Source: an uncultured Jannaschia sp. (GTDB taxonomy: Bacteria; Pseudomonadota; Alphaproteobacteria; Rhodobacterales; Rhodobacteraceae). Taken from it: a stretch of 64,000 nucleotides of DNA. Both the position numbers and the translations under genes were made by a program. Each line of letters begins with the position of its first letter. The stretch's first letter is position 1. The stretch lies in NCBI RefSeq assembly GCF_947494025.1, contig NZ_CANLTQ010000010.1, positions 1-64,000 of the forward strand, written 5' to 3'. Shown here in pieces: positions 1 through 9,370 of the stretch. The notes beneath the pieces are model-generated. The model saw only the letters and a list, made by a program, of their open reading frames with translations, did no database searches and was not told where the DNA came from.

Positions 1-821
1 TCGGCCGCAGCGACGCCGGCGAATACGCCCGCTTCGACTGGATCGAGATCGCAAAGGCCGACAGCGGCTCCGCGCCCTCCACGCCTTCCGCGCCCTCGGC
101 CCCTTCCGCGCCCTCCACCCCTTCGACGCCGAACTCGGTGGATGCCGATCTGGTGGTCTTCGCCGGACAGTCGAACGGGGCGGGTCATTTCTACCGTCGC
201 GGCGGCGACAGCACCGGCGGATCGCTCGGCAACGACGTCTTCGAGCGCGCGCTCGATGCGGAGACCGGCGACAACGTCACCGCCCTCAACGTCGCCGTCT
301 CGGGCAGCGGATCGAACCAGTACGCCGATTCCCGTGATTACTGGTGGGATGTCGACCGCGACCGGCCGGGCCCCGAGCTCGAACGGGCGATGTCGATGAT
401 CCGGTCGGCCGAATCCTCGGGCCGCGACGTCGACGCCTTCATCTGGGCGCAGGGCGAGGACGATGCGCGTTCCGTCAACGACAACCGCAGCAACCTGTCG
501 CAGGCCGTGAGCCGCTTCGACGAGGCGACGCGGGCGGTGTTCGACTACGTGCGCGACGAACTCGACGATCCGGATCTGCCAATCTTCATCCAGCAGCTCG
601 GCGATTTCCCCGAGGATGGCGGCTGGCTCGACGGGCCTTCGGGCGCGCTCGACGCGATGCGTGACGCGCAGGGCCGGATCGTGAATTCGATGGACGACGT
701 CTATCTCGGCGCGCGGACGACCGACGTGGACGATCACTACGACACGATCCACTTCAACAACGAAGGCTACGGCATCATCGCCGACCGCCTCGCCGACAGC
801 GTGGCCGACGTCCTGGGCTGA
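1..821 (+). CDS. Secreted multidomain protein, C-terminal part, with SGNH/CE6-type (SASA-like) esterase domain
   Basis: The frame is open from the first base, so the gene starts outside the window; the GTG at 138 is internal. The first 20 residues (ending FDWIEI) look like the end of a beta-sandwich carbohydrate-binding domain. A Ser/Ala/Pro/Thr linker follows at about 66-137, then an SGNH-type esterase. The esterase shows the nucleophile block GQSN near 165, a W-x-QGE block near 450, and a late D-x-x-H block (DTIHFNNEGY) near 750, the pattern of carbohydrate esterase family 6 and sialate acetylesterase-like enzymes that remove acetyl groups from polysaccharides. The linker and domain order suggest an extracellular enzyme acting on a polymer such as the one these neighbours make. 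The substrate is not readable. The gene ends about 25 bases before a strong terminator. Confidence 0.8.
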   Translation, partial: GRSDAGEYARFDWIEIAKADSGSAPSTPSAPSAPSAPSTPSTPNSVDADLVVFAGQSNGAGHFYRRGGDSTGGSLGNDVFERALDAETGDNVTALNVAVSGSGSNQYADSRDYWWDVDRDRPGPELERAMSMIRSAESSGRDVDAFIWAQGEDDARSVNDNRSNLSQAVSRFDEATRAVFDYVRDELDDPDLPIFIQQLGDFPEDGGWLDGPSGALDAMRDAQGRIVNSMDDVYLGARTTDVDDHYDTIHFNNEGYGIIADRLADSVADVLG

Positions 822-843
822 TCGTCACGACGACGCTACGAGA

Positions 844-877
844 AGGGCCGGCCCCCACGGGGAGCCGGCCCTTTTTT
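844..877 (+). terminator. Rho-independent terminator of the esterase gene
   Basis: A 9-bp perfect stem (AGGGCCGGC at 844-852 with GCCGGCCCT at 864-872), extended inside by a CCCC/GGGG pairing, is followed by a run of six T at 872-877. It lies 23 bases after the stop of the upstream gene. The next gene is on the opposite strand and converges on it. Confidence 0.92.
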
Positions 878-921
878 GTTCGAAACCACGTGATTGCGAG
901 CGGAGGACGCAGACGAGGCCC

Positions 922-1962
922 TCAATCCTCCTCGCCCTGCGGGACCTCGCGGACCTTGGAGCCGTACTTGTCGCGGCGGATGATGGTGCTGACCCGGTAT
1001 TGCTTCAGTTGCCGGCTGTTGGAGAAGATGATGATCTCCCCGATGAGGCCCAGAGCGATGATCTGAATGCCGAGCACGATGGCCAGGACGCTGAAGATCA
1101 GGAGCGGACGGTCGGCCAGCGAGACGTCCATGAACAGCCGGCCGAGCACGAGCGCCACGGTGCCCAGAAGACCGACAAGGAAGACCGGCACGCCGATCGC
1201 GCCGAAGAAGCGCAGCGGGCGGTGCAGGAATTTCATCACCACGAAAAGCGCCATCGCATCGAAGAGCGCGCGCATGTGACCCACGGGGCGGAAGACGAAG
1301 CGGTCCTCCTGCGGCTCGGGCTCGGCGTGGCGCACGCGGGCCTCGATCACGCGGAAGCCGCGGCTCGCGGCGATGACGGGGATGAAGTGCTGCCGCACGC
1401 CGAAGCCGCCGACCTCCTCGAGCACGTCGCGACGGCTCAGGCGCACGCGGCAGAAGACGTCCGAGACCGAATGGCCGAAGAACAGCCGGAACGTCTTCTT
1501 CAGGAAGGACTGGCGCTTCGCGCTGATCGGCTGGACGTCGCGGTCGCAGACGACCATGTCGTTGTCCTCGATCGCCGCGAAAAGCTTCTCCAGCTCCTCC
1601 GGCGCGACCTCCGAACGGCCCGGAAGGGTCAGGACGAGGCGGCCGCGGGCGCGCTTGTAGGCAGTGCCAAGCTCGCCGTCCTCGCCGGTCCAGGGCCGGC
1701 GGGCGAAGACCTCGAGATTGGGCCAGTCCCGGGCCAGCGCCTTCAGGGCGGCCACGGTCGTCTCGCCGGAGGCATCGGCCATGCAGAGCACTTCGTAGCG
1801 CAGACCCATTCCATCGAGGACCGGACGGTACTTGGCCAGAACGGAGGCCGCGACCTCGAGATCGGGTACGGCGGCCACGACCGACAGATCGACCTCCGGC
1901 GCGATCCCGAAGGATTCGACGTTCGAGAGGGAGGAAACGGGCAGGACTGACGAGACCGACAT
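922..1962 (-). CDS. Membrane glycosyltransferase family 2-like protein, degenerate active site
   Basis: 346 residues. The fold pattern is that of a GT2 (GT-A) domain followed by two C-terminal membrane segments (about residues 252-277 and 286-313), as in polyprenyl-phosphate sugar transferases of the DPM1/GtrB/ArnC group. The position that normally carries the metal-binding DxD/DGDLQ motif reads LTLPGRSE, so the usual acidic residues are missing; the protein may be a non-catalytic partner or use an altered mechanism. The start at 1962 is preferred over an upstream ATG at 2007 because AAAGGA lies at the right distance before it and the upstream 15 codons are not protein-like. It lies 63 bases downstream of a canonical ArnC/GtrB-like gene on the same strand, so the two probably form an operon and may act together. 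Confidence 0.8.
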   Translation of the reverse strand: MSVSSVLPVSSLSNVESFGIAPEVDLSVVAAVPDLEVAASVLAKYRPVLDGMGLRYEVLCMADASGETTVAALKALARDWPNLEVFARRPWTGEDGELGTAYKRARGRLVLTLPGRSEVAPEELEKLFAAIEDNDMVVCDRDVQPISAKRQSFLKKTFRLFFGHSVSDVFCRVRLSRRDVLEEVGGFGVRQHFIPVIAASRGFRVIEARVRHAEPEPQEDRFVFRPVGHMRALFDAMALFVVMKFLHRPLRFFGAIGVPVFLVGLLGTVALVLGRLFMDVSLADRPLLIFSVLAIVLGIQIIALGLIGEIIIFSNSRQLKQYRVSTIIRRDKYGSKVREVPQGEED

Positions 1963-2025
1963 TCGGGACGTCCTTTCTTCAGAAAAACTGTTCGGTTCTA
2001 AAATCACGTGCGTATTCGTCCGGAT

Positions 2026-2979
<954 letters not shown>

Positions 2980-3545
2980 GCGGAGCTGAACTCCCTAGAT
3001 AATAAGATCGAAGCAAACTTCCGCCGGGCGCTCGAAAGTGGCGTCGCGCCGACCTTGACTTCTTGAACTACTCTAATCGTCCCGGAGTCTAGCTTAACGT
3101 TAGCCCAAGGTTAACCCGCTGTGTTCAATATCCGATAATGAAATTTTAACGCTTCCCCATCTTAACTCTTGATCTATCGATGTCGCATCGTTGGTGTCCG
3201 CGTCGCGATGCCGGGGAAGTCCATGCCTCCGAATCGCTGCCGCCGTCCCGGATTCGGAGAGAAAAATCCATATCTTTCAATTCCTCGCGTTGAAGTGCCC
3301 CGTCCTGACGGCCGATCCGTGCCGTTCCTGCGGATACGGGGGAGGATTGTTGCCCGGGCCGGCGGGCTGCGGACGGCCCGGGACGGGCCCGATGATCCGG
3401 AGCGGCCACCCATGACACTTTTATGCCACATTTTGGCGAATCGCTTGGGTCTGTCTGACGTCGGGTCGGCGCGGTCCATGCGAGCGAATCGTGTCGTTCG
3501 TGGCGGGAATCGGCCGACCGGATCGCTGATTCCGGGGCGCCTGCG
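2980..3545. other. Divergent intergenic region, no supported gene
   Basis: This separates the leftward GT2 genes from the rightward operon starting at 3546. The part at about 3060-3180 is much more AT-rich than its surroundings and holds several TTAAC/TTAACG elements (around 3092, 3110, 3148, 3164), a plausible regulatory and promoter area. Possible reading frames here (for example 3169-3549) have no family resemblance and no convincing ribosome binding site, so none is annotated. Confidence 0.5.
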
Positions 3546-4379
3546 ATGACCGGGACCGCCCCCCTCGGACCGGGGCCGCTCCTCGTCGATGCCCATGTCC
3601 ACATCTATCCGCGCTTCGATCGCGCGGCGTTCCTTGACGCCGCGGCAGCGAACGTCCGCCGCGCCGCCGCCGCGCGGGGGCTCGACCCGGACACGCCCGG
3701 ATGGCTGCTCCTGACCGAGACCGCCGCGGACCACGCCTTCGCCGAGCTCGCCGAACAGGCGGCGACGGAAACCGGCCCGGGCGGCTGGCGTCTCCGCCCG
3801 ACCGGCGACCCGCTCTGCCTTCTGGCCCATCGCGACGGACAGGCGCCGCTGGGGCTCCTGGCCGGGCGGCAGATCGTCACCGAGGGCGGGCTCGAGGTGC
3901 TGGCTCTCGGCACCGGCGCGACCTTTCCCGACGGCGGAACGCTCGCAGATGCGCTGGCGCGGGTCGCGGCGGCCGGCGCGCTCGCCGTGCTGCCCTGGGG
4001 CTTCGGCAAGTGGCTCGGCGCGCGCGGCGCCCGGGTGCGGGCGGCGGTGGCGCGGGCCGCGCCCGGCACGCTGTTTCTGGGCGACAACGGCGGCCGCGCC
4101 GGCCCGCGGCCCCGGCTCCTCGCGGAAGCGGAGGCGGCGGGCCGCGTCGTCCTGCCCGGCTCGGACCCCCTGCCCCTGCCCGGTCAGGAGACGCGCGCGG
4201 GCGGCTTCGGCTTCGTGCTCGACGCCGCGCTCGACCCGGACCGCCCCGGCGCGAGCCTCAAGGCGCGGCTCGCCGCCCTCGCGACATCGCCGCCCGTCTA
4301 TGGCAGGACCACGGGGGCCCTGCCCTTCGCGGGCAACCAGATTCGCATGCAACTGCGCAAACACGGGATATCGCCATGA
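3546..4379 (+). CDS. Amidohydrolase/PHP-like protein, first gene of glycan operon
   Basis: 277 residues. The N-terminus has LVDAHVHIYPRFD (residues 13-25), an H-x-H motif after a hydrophobic strand that is typical of the first metal-binding strand of amidohydrolase or PHP TIM-barrel enzymes. The rest (Ala/Arg/Pro-rich) shows few other clear metal ligands, so the assignment is tentative, and the protein is short for a full amidohydrolase. It has no signal peptide. The stop codon overlaps the start of the next gene (ATGA at 4376-4379), so it is translationally coupled to a GT4 glycosyltransferase and likely belongs to the same pathway. A role in hydrolysing or deacetylating a sugar intermediate is possible but is only inference. 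Confidence 0.7.
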   Translation: MTGTAPLGPGPLLVDAHVHIYPRFDRAAFLDAAAANVRRAAAARGLDPDTPGWLLLTETAADHAFAELAEQAATETGPGGWRLRPTGDPLCLLAHRDGQAPLGLLAGRQIVTEGGLEVLALGTGATFPDGGTLADALARVAAAGALAVLPWGFGKWLGARGARVRAAVARAAPGTLFLGDNGGRAGPRPRLLAEAEAAGRVVLPGSDPLPLPGQETRAGGFGFVLDAALDPDRPGASLKARLAALATSPPVYGRTTGALPFAGNQIRMQLRKHGISP

Positions 4380-5668
4380 CCTCGAAGCCTCTGAAGGGGC
4401 TGGCCATCGCGCCGCAGCCGTTCTTCTCGCCGCGCGGCACGCCGCTCAGCGTTTATTACCGCTCGCTCGTGACCAGCGAGATGGGGATCGGGGTCGACCT
4501 GCTCACCTACGGCGAAGGGCAGGACGTGGTGATCCCCGGGGTGCGCATCGTCCGCATCCCGCGCATCCGTTTTCTCGAGCCGATCAAGATCGGCCCCTCG
4601 GCGGCGAAGCTCTTTCTTGACGTCTTCGTGATCCTCTGGACGCTCGGCCTGCTGATCCGCAACCGCTACGATTTCGTCCATGCCCACGAGGAAAGCATCT
4701 TCTTCAGCCGGTTCCTGAAGCCGATCTTCGGCTTCAAGCTCATCTACGACATGCATTCGAGCCTTCCCGAGCAGCTGACGAACTACAAGTTCACCACCTC
4801 GAAGCTGGTGATCGGCGCGTTCGAATGGCTGGAGAACACCTGCCTGAAGGCCTCCGACGCGGTGATCACCATCTGCCCCGAGCTCGCCCGTCACGCCGAG
4901 GCGCGGATGCCCGACCCGTCGCGGCACCTGCTGATCGAGAACTCGATCTTCGACCCGGTCCGCCTGAAGGACGCCCCGCCCCGCCCCGCCGACGCGCCGA
5001 TGCCGGAGCTCGCCGAGGTGCCGTCGGACCGACCGATCGTCGTCTATGCCGGCACGTTCGAGGCCTATCAGGGGCTCGACATCCTGATCGAGGGCTTTGC
5101 GCAGGCCCGCGCCGCCTGCCCCGAGGCGTTCCTCCTGATGGTCGGCGGCAACCCCGCGCAGGTCGAGCGCTACCGCGCGCTCGCCCACGGGCACGGGCTG
5201 GAGGGGCATTGCCTCTTCACCGGCCGGGTCGAGCAGGTCCGCGCCAAGGCCTGCATGGCGCGCGCCGACATCCTGACCTCGCCGCGCAGCACCGGCTCGA
5301 ACACGCCGCTCAAGATCTACGAGCTTCTCGACAGCGGCAAGCCGATCGTCGCCACCCGCATCCTGTCGCACACCCAGGTTCTCGACGAGGAGGTCTGCTT
5401 CATGGTCGACCCCACCCCCGCCTCCATGGCCGGGGGGCTTTCGGCCGCGCTCACCGACACGCCCCGTCGCGAGGGCGTGGTCGCCGCCGCCCGCGCGCTC
5501 TACCGCGAACGCTATTCGCGCCCGATCTACGAAGCCAAGATGCGCCGCCTGTTCGAGATCATCGGCCTGGGCGCGGGCCTCGCCCCGGCCCGGGATCCGG
5601 CGGCACGGACCGATCCCGCCCCGGCGACGCCGGCGGAGCCCCCGGTCCGGGCGGCGATGTCGCGATGA
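4376..5668 (+). CDS. Glycosyltransferase family 4 (GT-B fold)
   Basis: 430 residues. The N-terminal half begins with a GT-B donor/acceptor pattern (GLAIAPQPFFSPRGTPLSV), contains VHAHEE near residue 103, and is followed by the C-terminal nucleotide-sugar domain with VVYAGTFEAYQGLD near 223 and the E-x7-E-like segment SNTPLKIYELLDSGKPIVAT near 305-325. These are typical of retaining GT4 enzymes in polysaccharide and glycolipid assembly. It is cytoplasmic, perhaps membrane-associated through the hydrophobic stretch at about 80-96. It starts within the stop codon of the upstream gene and its own stop overlaps the next start (ATGA at 5665-5668), so it sits in a tightly coupled four-gene operon. 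The C-terminal 25 residues are Ala/Pro-rich and probably unstructured. Confidence 0.9.
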   Translation: MTSKPLKGLAIAPQPFFSPRGTPLSVYYRSLVTSEMGIGVDLLTYGEGQDVVIPGVRIVRIPRIRFLEPIKIGPSAAKLFLDVFVILWTLGLLIRNRYDFVHAHEESIFFSRFLKPIFGFKLIYDMHSSLPEQLTNYKFTTSKLVIGAFEWLENTCLKASDAVITICPELARHAEARMPDPSRHLLIENSIFDPVRLKDAPPRPADAPMPELAEVPSDRPIVVYAGTFEAYQGLDILIEGFAQARAACPEAFLLMVGGNPAQVERYRALAHGHGLEGHCLFTGRVEQVRAKACMARADILTSPRSTGSNTPLKIYELLDSGKPIVATRILSHTQVLDEEVCFMVDPTPASMAGGLSAALTDTPRREGVVAAARALYRERYSRPIYEAKMRRLFEIIGLGAGLAPARDPAARTDPAPATPAEPPVRAAMSR

Positions 5669-6474
5669 GCGCCGCCGACACCGCGAGCGCGGGCGGGGCC
5701 GCGCCGCGCGCCGCCCCCGTGGCCGCCGTGCGCGCCTACTGGCAGGAGCACGTCACCGACTGGCCGATCACCCGCGCCAGGCCCGGCACGCGCGACTTCT
5801 TCCGCGAGACGGCGGCCTACCGCTTCGAGAAGCTCGATTATCTCGACCGGATCGCGGGCTACGGCGACCATGCGGGCGAGGACGTGCTCGACATCGGCTG
5901 CGGGCTCGGCAACGACACCGCCCGCTTCGCCGCCGCCGGCGCCCGCGTCACCGGCCTCGACATCGCGCCCCGCGCCCTGGAGCTCGCGCGGGAGAACTTC
6001 GCGCAGCGCGGGCTCCAGGGGCGCTTCGTGCTGGGCGACGGCGAGGCGCTGGACTTCCCCGAGGCGAGCTTCGACTTCGTTTATTGCCACACGGTGCTGC
6101 ATTTCACCCCGCATCCCGAACGCATGGTGGCCGAGATCCACCGCGTCCTGCGCCCCGGCGGCCGCGCGCTCCTGATGATGGTGAACCGCCGCTCCTGGAT
6201 GCGGGCGCTGCACCGGGCGATGAAGGTGGAGATCGACCACCTGCACTCGCCGGTCTTCCACTGGTACGGCCCAGACCGGTTCCGCGCCATGCTCGACCGC
6301 TTCGACGAGGTCGACCTGCGCTTCGAGCGCTTTCCGGTCCGCACCCTCGTCCACAAGGGCGCCAAGGCGCGGATCTACAATTTGGCCTTCGTCGACCTCT
6401 TCAACGCCCTGCCCCGCCGGCTCACCGCACCCACGGGCCACCACATGCTGGCCTTCGTGCGGAAGGCCGCCTGA
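5665..6474 (+). CDS. Class I SAM-dependent methyltransferase
   Basis: 269 residues. The SAM-binding motif I VLDIGCGLGND is at residues 74-84; the acidic end of strand beta2 is GLDIA near 98; motif IV (FDFVYCHTVLHF) is near 133-144 and is followed by HRVLRPGGRALLMM. This matches the Methyltransf_11/25 group of small-molecule methyltransferases. In this operon, between a GT4 and a GlpD-like oxidase, a sugar or lipid intermediate is the likely substrate, but O-, N- or C-methylation cannot be distinguished. The start overlaps the GT4 stop (ATGA), and its stop overlaps the next start (TGATG at 6472-6476). An upstream-extended frame exists only because this strand lacks stops in GC-rich DNA. Confidence 0.9.
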   Translation: MSAADTASAGGAAPRAAPVAAVRAYWQEHVTDWPITRARPGTRDFFRETAAYRFEKLDYLDRIAGYGDHAGEDVLDIGCGLGNDTARFAAAGARVTGLDIAPRALELARENFAQRGLQGRFVLGDGEALDFPEASFDFVYCHTVLHFTPHPERMVAEIHRVLRPGGRALLMMVNRRSWMRALHRAMKVEIDHLHSPVFHWYGPDRFRAMLDRFDEVDLRFERFPVRTLVHKGAKARIYNLAFVDLFNALPRRLTAPTGHHMLAFVRKAA

Positions 6475-8018
6475 TGCGGCGCGACCCGGACGCCTTCGCG
6501 GACGGCCCCTACGACCTCCTGGTCGTGGGCGGCGGCATCTACGGCGCCTGCGCCGCGGCCGACGCCGCCCGCCGGGGCCTCCGCGTCGCGCTGATCGAGC
6601 GGGACGATTTCGGCGGCGCCACCTCGCACAACTCGCTCAAGACGATCCATGGCGGCATCCGTTACATCCAGCATCTCGACATCGCCCGCCTGATGTCGTC
6701 CGCGCGCGAGCGGCGACACTGGATGGACCTCGCGCCCGAGCTGGTCGTGCCCCGGCAATTCGTGATTCCGCTCTACGGCCATGCCATGAAGGGGCCGGAG
6801 GCCTTCGGCGCCGCGGCGATGCTCTACAACGCGCTCACCGCCCGCATCCGACGCGGCCGGGTGCCCGCCGCCCGCGTCCTGTCGGTCCGCCGCGCGGCCG
6901 AACTCATGCCCGGCATCGACACGTCCGGCATGAGCGGCGGCGGCACCTGGCACGACGGGCAGATCCTCGACGCGAACCGCCTGCTGATGGCGTTCCTGCA
7001 CGACGCCGCGGCGAACGGCGCGCAGGTCGCGAACTACGTCGCCGCCCGCGACCTGCTCGGGCCCGCCACCCGCGTCGAGGGCGTGCTGGCCGAGGATCGC
7101 GCGACCGGGCGGAGCTTCGAGATCCGCGCGCGCCTCACGCTGAACTGCGCCGGCGCGGGGGCCGCGGGCCTCGCGCGGCGGGCGCGGCACGAGCTTTCCG
7201 CCGCGTCCTTCTCGGGACTCGCGCGGGCGATGAACCTTGTGGTGGACCGCGACCTGACGGCGGGCGCGGCCTTCGGCGTCGTCAGCCGGCGCAAGTCCGA
7301 TGCCGTGATCGACCGGGGCGGGCGGATGTTCTTCGTCGCCCCCTGGATGTCGCGCACCATGATCGGCACCGCGCACCTGCCCTTCGAGGGCGACCCGGAG
7401 ACCTACCGCTTCGACGAGGGCGACCTGCAGGAATTCCTGGCCGAGGTGAACGAGGCCGCCCCCGCGCTCGGCCTCGCCCGCGCCGACGTGGCCTATTGCC
7501 ATGCGGGCCTCACCCCCGCCGCGATCGACGACGACGCCAAAAGCGGCGTGGGCGGGAGCGGCGAGGTCCGGCGGCACAAGCGCGGCACGATCATCGACCA
7601 CCGCGCGGCGGACGGGGTGGACGGGCTCGTCAGCGTGGTCAGCATCAAGTACACGACCGCCCGGCTGGTGGCCGAGCGCGTCGTGGACCACGCCGCCGCC
7701 CGGCTGGACCGCCCCGCCCCCGCCCCCGCGCCGCGCCCGCTGGCGGAGGCGACGCTCGTGGACGACCCCGCCGACGCGGACGCACTGGCCGCGCGCTGCC
7801 GGGAGGAGATCCGGGACGGCATGGCGCTGCATCTGGGCGACGTCGTGTTCCGCCGCACCCGCCTGGCCGAGACCGGCCGGATGACCGAACCCCTGCTCGA
7901 CGCCGCCGCCCGCGCGATGGCCGGAGCCCTCGACTGGAACGAGGCCCGCCGCGACCGGGAACTGGCGGAGACGCGCGCCACCCTCGCCCGCCACCGCGGC
8001 CCCGCCGCCGCGGCCTGA
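6474..8018 (+). CDS. FAD-dependent oxidoreductase of the glycerol-3-phosphate dehydrogenase (GlpD) family
   Basis: 514 residues, the usual GlpD length. The dinucleotide-binding motif VVGGGIYG is at residues 17-24, followed by IERDDFGGATS (41-51) and KTIHGGIRYIQ (56-66), which are hallmarks of respiratory glycerol-3-phosphate dehydrogenases. Later blocks (FFVAPWMSRTMIGTAH near 285, VVSIKYTTARLVAE near 388) also fit the GlpD fold. Known GlpD enzymes oxidise glycerol-3-phosphate to dihydroxyacetone phosphate at the membrane and are encoded with glpF/glpK or glpR, none of which is here. Instead the gene is the last of a coupled operon with a GT4 and a methyltransferase, so a different polyol-phosphate or sugar substrate is likely. 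It starts inside the methyltransferase stop (TGATG). Confidence 0.88.
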   Translation: MRRDPDAFADGPYDLLVVGGGIYGACAAADAARRGLRVALIERDDFGGATSHNSLKTIHGGIRYIQHLDIARLMSSARERRHWMDLAPELVVPRQFVIPLYGHAMKGPEAFGAAAMLYNALTARIRRGRVPAARVLSVRRAAELMPGIDTSGMSGGGTWHDGQILDANRLLMAFLHDAAANGAQVANYVAARDLLGPATRVEGVLAEDRATGRSFEIRARLTLNCAGAGAAGLARRARHELSAASFSGLARAMNLVVDRDLTAGAAFGVVSRRKSDAVIDRGGRMFFVAPWMSRTMIGTAHLPFEGDPETYRFDEGDLQEFLAEVNEAAPALGLARADVAYCHAGLTPAAIDDDAKSGVGGSGEVRRHKRGTIIDHRAADGVDGLVSVVSIKYTTARLVAERVVDHAAARLDRPAPAPAPRPLAEATLVDDPADADALAARCREEIRDGMALHLGDVVFRRTRLAETGRMTEPLLDAAARAMAGALDWNEARRDRELAETRATLARHRGPAAAA

Positions 8019-8130
8019 GCGCGCCGCATCGTCCTGGCGGAAATGCCGGAGGCGCAGGTCGCGGCGGGCGACGTCCCGCAATCAGGTTGCGGAACAGCCA
8101 GCCCCGGCGTGCCGCCGCGCGGAACGAGGC

Positions 8131-9129
8131 CTAGAGCAGCCCCTGCCCCCGCGACCATTCGATCACCCGCCGGAACCCCTCGCGGTGATCGACCTTCGGC
8201 GCGTAGCCGAGCTTCTCGCGCGCCTTGGACAGGTCGAAGTCGCGGTTCTTGGTGAAGAAGGCCACGCGGCGGGGATGGAGCGGCGGCTCGATCCCGAGCG
8301 GCTTGCACAGCGCCTCGCAGAGCCGACCCGCATTCATCACCAGCCCCACCGGCACCCGCGCCCGCGGCGGCTTCACCCCGAGCAGCTCGGCGATGGTGCG
8401 CGCGAGCTCGTTCAGCGTGGGCTTCGACGGCCCGCCGATCAGGAACACCTCGCCCGCGCCCTCGGCCTTCTCGCCCGCGAGCAGGAAGCCCTCCACGAGG
8501 TCGTCGATATAGACGAAGTGGTAATGCGGTGTGCCGTCGCCGATCATCACGAAGCGGCCGCGCGCGATCGGGCGGATCATCTTCATGAACCGCGTGTCGC
8601 CCGGCCCGTAGATCCCGCAGGGGCGCACCACGGTCCAGGGCTGGCCGATCTCGTCGCCCACCCGGCGGGCGAGCAGCTCGCCCTCGAGCTTGGTCTCCTG
8701 GTAATCGTCGCCCGGCGAGAACTCGGTGGTCTCGTCGCCCGGCCCCCGCTTGACGTGCCCGTGCACCCCCATGGTCGAGGTATGCACGAAGCGGCGGCAG
8801 CCCGCGTCCCGCGCCGCGCGGATCAGCCGGTCGGTCGCGTCCACATGGACGGCCTCGAGCACCGCGCGCCCGCCGCCCACCTGCCGGAACACCGCGGCGA
8901 CGTGGAACACCGTGTCGGCGCCCTCGACCGCGCGCGCGCAATCGGCCGCGTCGGTCAGGTCGCCCTCGAAGACCTCGACCTCCGGCGGCAGGTCCCGACG
9001 CGAGCCGCCGCGGCGCACGAAGGCCCGCACCCGCGCCCCTTCTGCGGCCAGACGGCGGGCCAGATGGCTGCCGGTGAACCCGCCCGCCCCGGTGACGAGA
9101 ACCTGTCGGTCGCTCCAGAATCCGGCCAT
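8131..9129 (-). CDS. NAD(P)-dependent epimerase/reductase (extended SDR family)
   Basis: 332 residues. The Rossmann motif GAGGFTG is at residues 14-20, GDLTD at 56-60, the Ser/Thr of the active site in VHTSTMGVHG (115-124), and the catalytic Tyr-x3-Lys pair at Y143/K147 (YQETK). This is the complete extended-SDR pattern of sugar-nucleotide epimerases, 4-reductases and dehydratases; related proteins also act on steroid or polyol substrates. It probably makes or modifies an activated sugar for the neighbouring glycosyltransferases. It is convergent with the GlpD-like gene (112 bases apart) and divergent from the membrane protein gene at 9371, with which it shares a 241-base regulatory region carrying a parS-like palindrome. 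Confidence 0.88.
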   Translation of the reverse strand: MAGFWSDRQVLVTGAGGFTGSHLARRLAAEGARVRAFVRRGGSRRDLPPEVEVFEGDLTDAADCARAVEGADTVFHVAAVFRQVGGGRAVLEAVHVDATDRLIRAARDAGCRRFVHTSTMGVHGHVKRGPGDETTEFSPGDDYQETKLEGELLARRVGDEIGQPWTVVRPCGIYGPGDTRFMKMIRPIARGRFVMIGDGTPHYHFVYIDDLVEGFLLAGEKAEGAGEVFLIGGPSKPTLNELARTIAELLGVKPPRARVPVGLVMNAGRLCEALCKPLGIEPPLHPRRVAFFTKNRDFDLSKAREKLGYAPKVDHREGFRRVIEWSRGQGLL

Positions 9130-9142
9130 CGAATACGTCCTC

Positions 9143-9154
9143 TTCGCGCGCGAA
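9143..9154. promoter_or_regulatory. GC-centre partial palindrome next to epimerase start
   Basis: TTCGCGCGCGAA is a 12-base perfect palindrome 14 bases upstream of the epimerase start. It matches the core of the GC-centre element at 18452-18465 and lies about 79 bases from the AT-centre palindrome at 9221-9234, a spacing nearly the same as that of the pair behind parB (77 bases). It may be a weak ParB site or an operator. Confidence 0.4.
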
Positions 9155-9220
9155 ATCCGGGGCGGAATCCGGCCCCGGAGATGGTTTCGGGCCTACAGGC
9201 ATGGCTGCGGTCCCGCAAGT

Positions 9221-9234
9221 TTTCGCATGCGAAA
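9221..9234. other. Distal parS-like palindrome
   Basis: TTTCGCATGCGAAA is a perfect 14-base palindrome in the divergent intergenic region 9130-9370. It is identical to the core of the 18-base palindrome between parA and parB and to the one after parB, but lies about 8 kb away. ParB proteins commonly use several copies of one palindromic site, so this is likely an additional partition site; an operator role for the flanking genes is the alternative. Confidence 0.65.
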
Positions 9235-9370
9235 CGGTTTACGGAAGACCCCGCCCGCCGGTGTCGTTATCTTCACCCTTCGGCCCTATGGCCCCCATGA
9301 GGCGGTTGCGCTCCGCACGCGGGGCGCCGATCCTCCGCACGGGCGTGCGGGACCGCCCGGAGGTGACGGA

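Noticed and set aside
3169-3549. 126-codon frame upstream of the four-gene operon
   Set aside because: No family resemblance, unusual amino-acid composition for the window, overlaps the next gene start and lies in AT-rich regulatory DNA.
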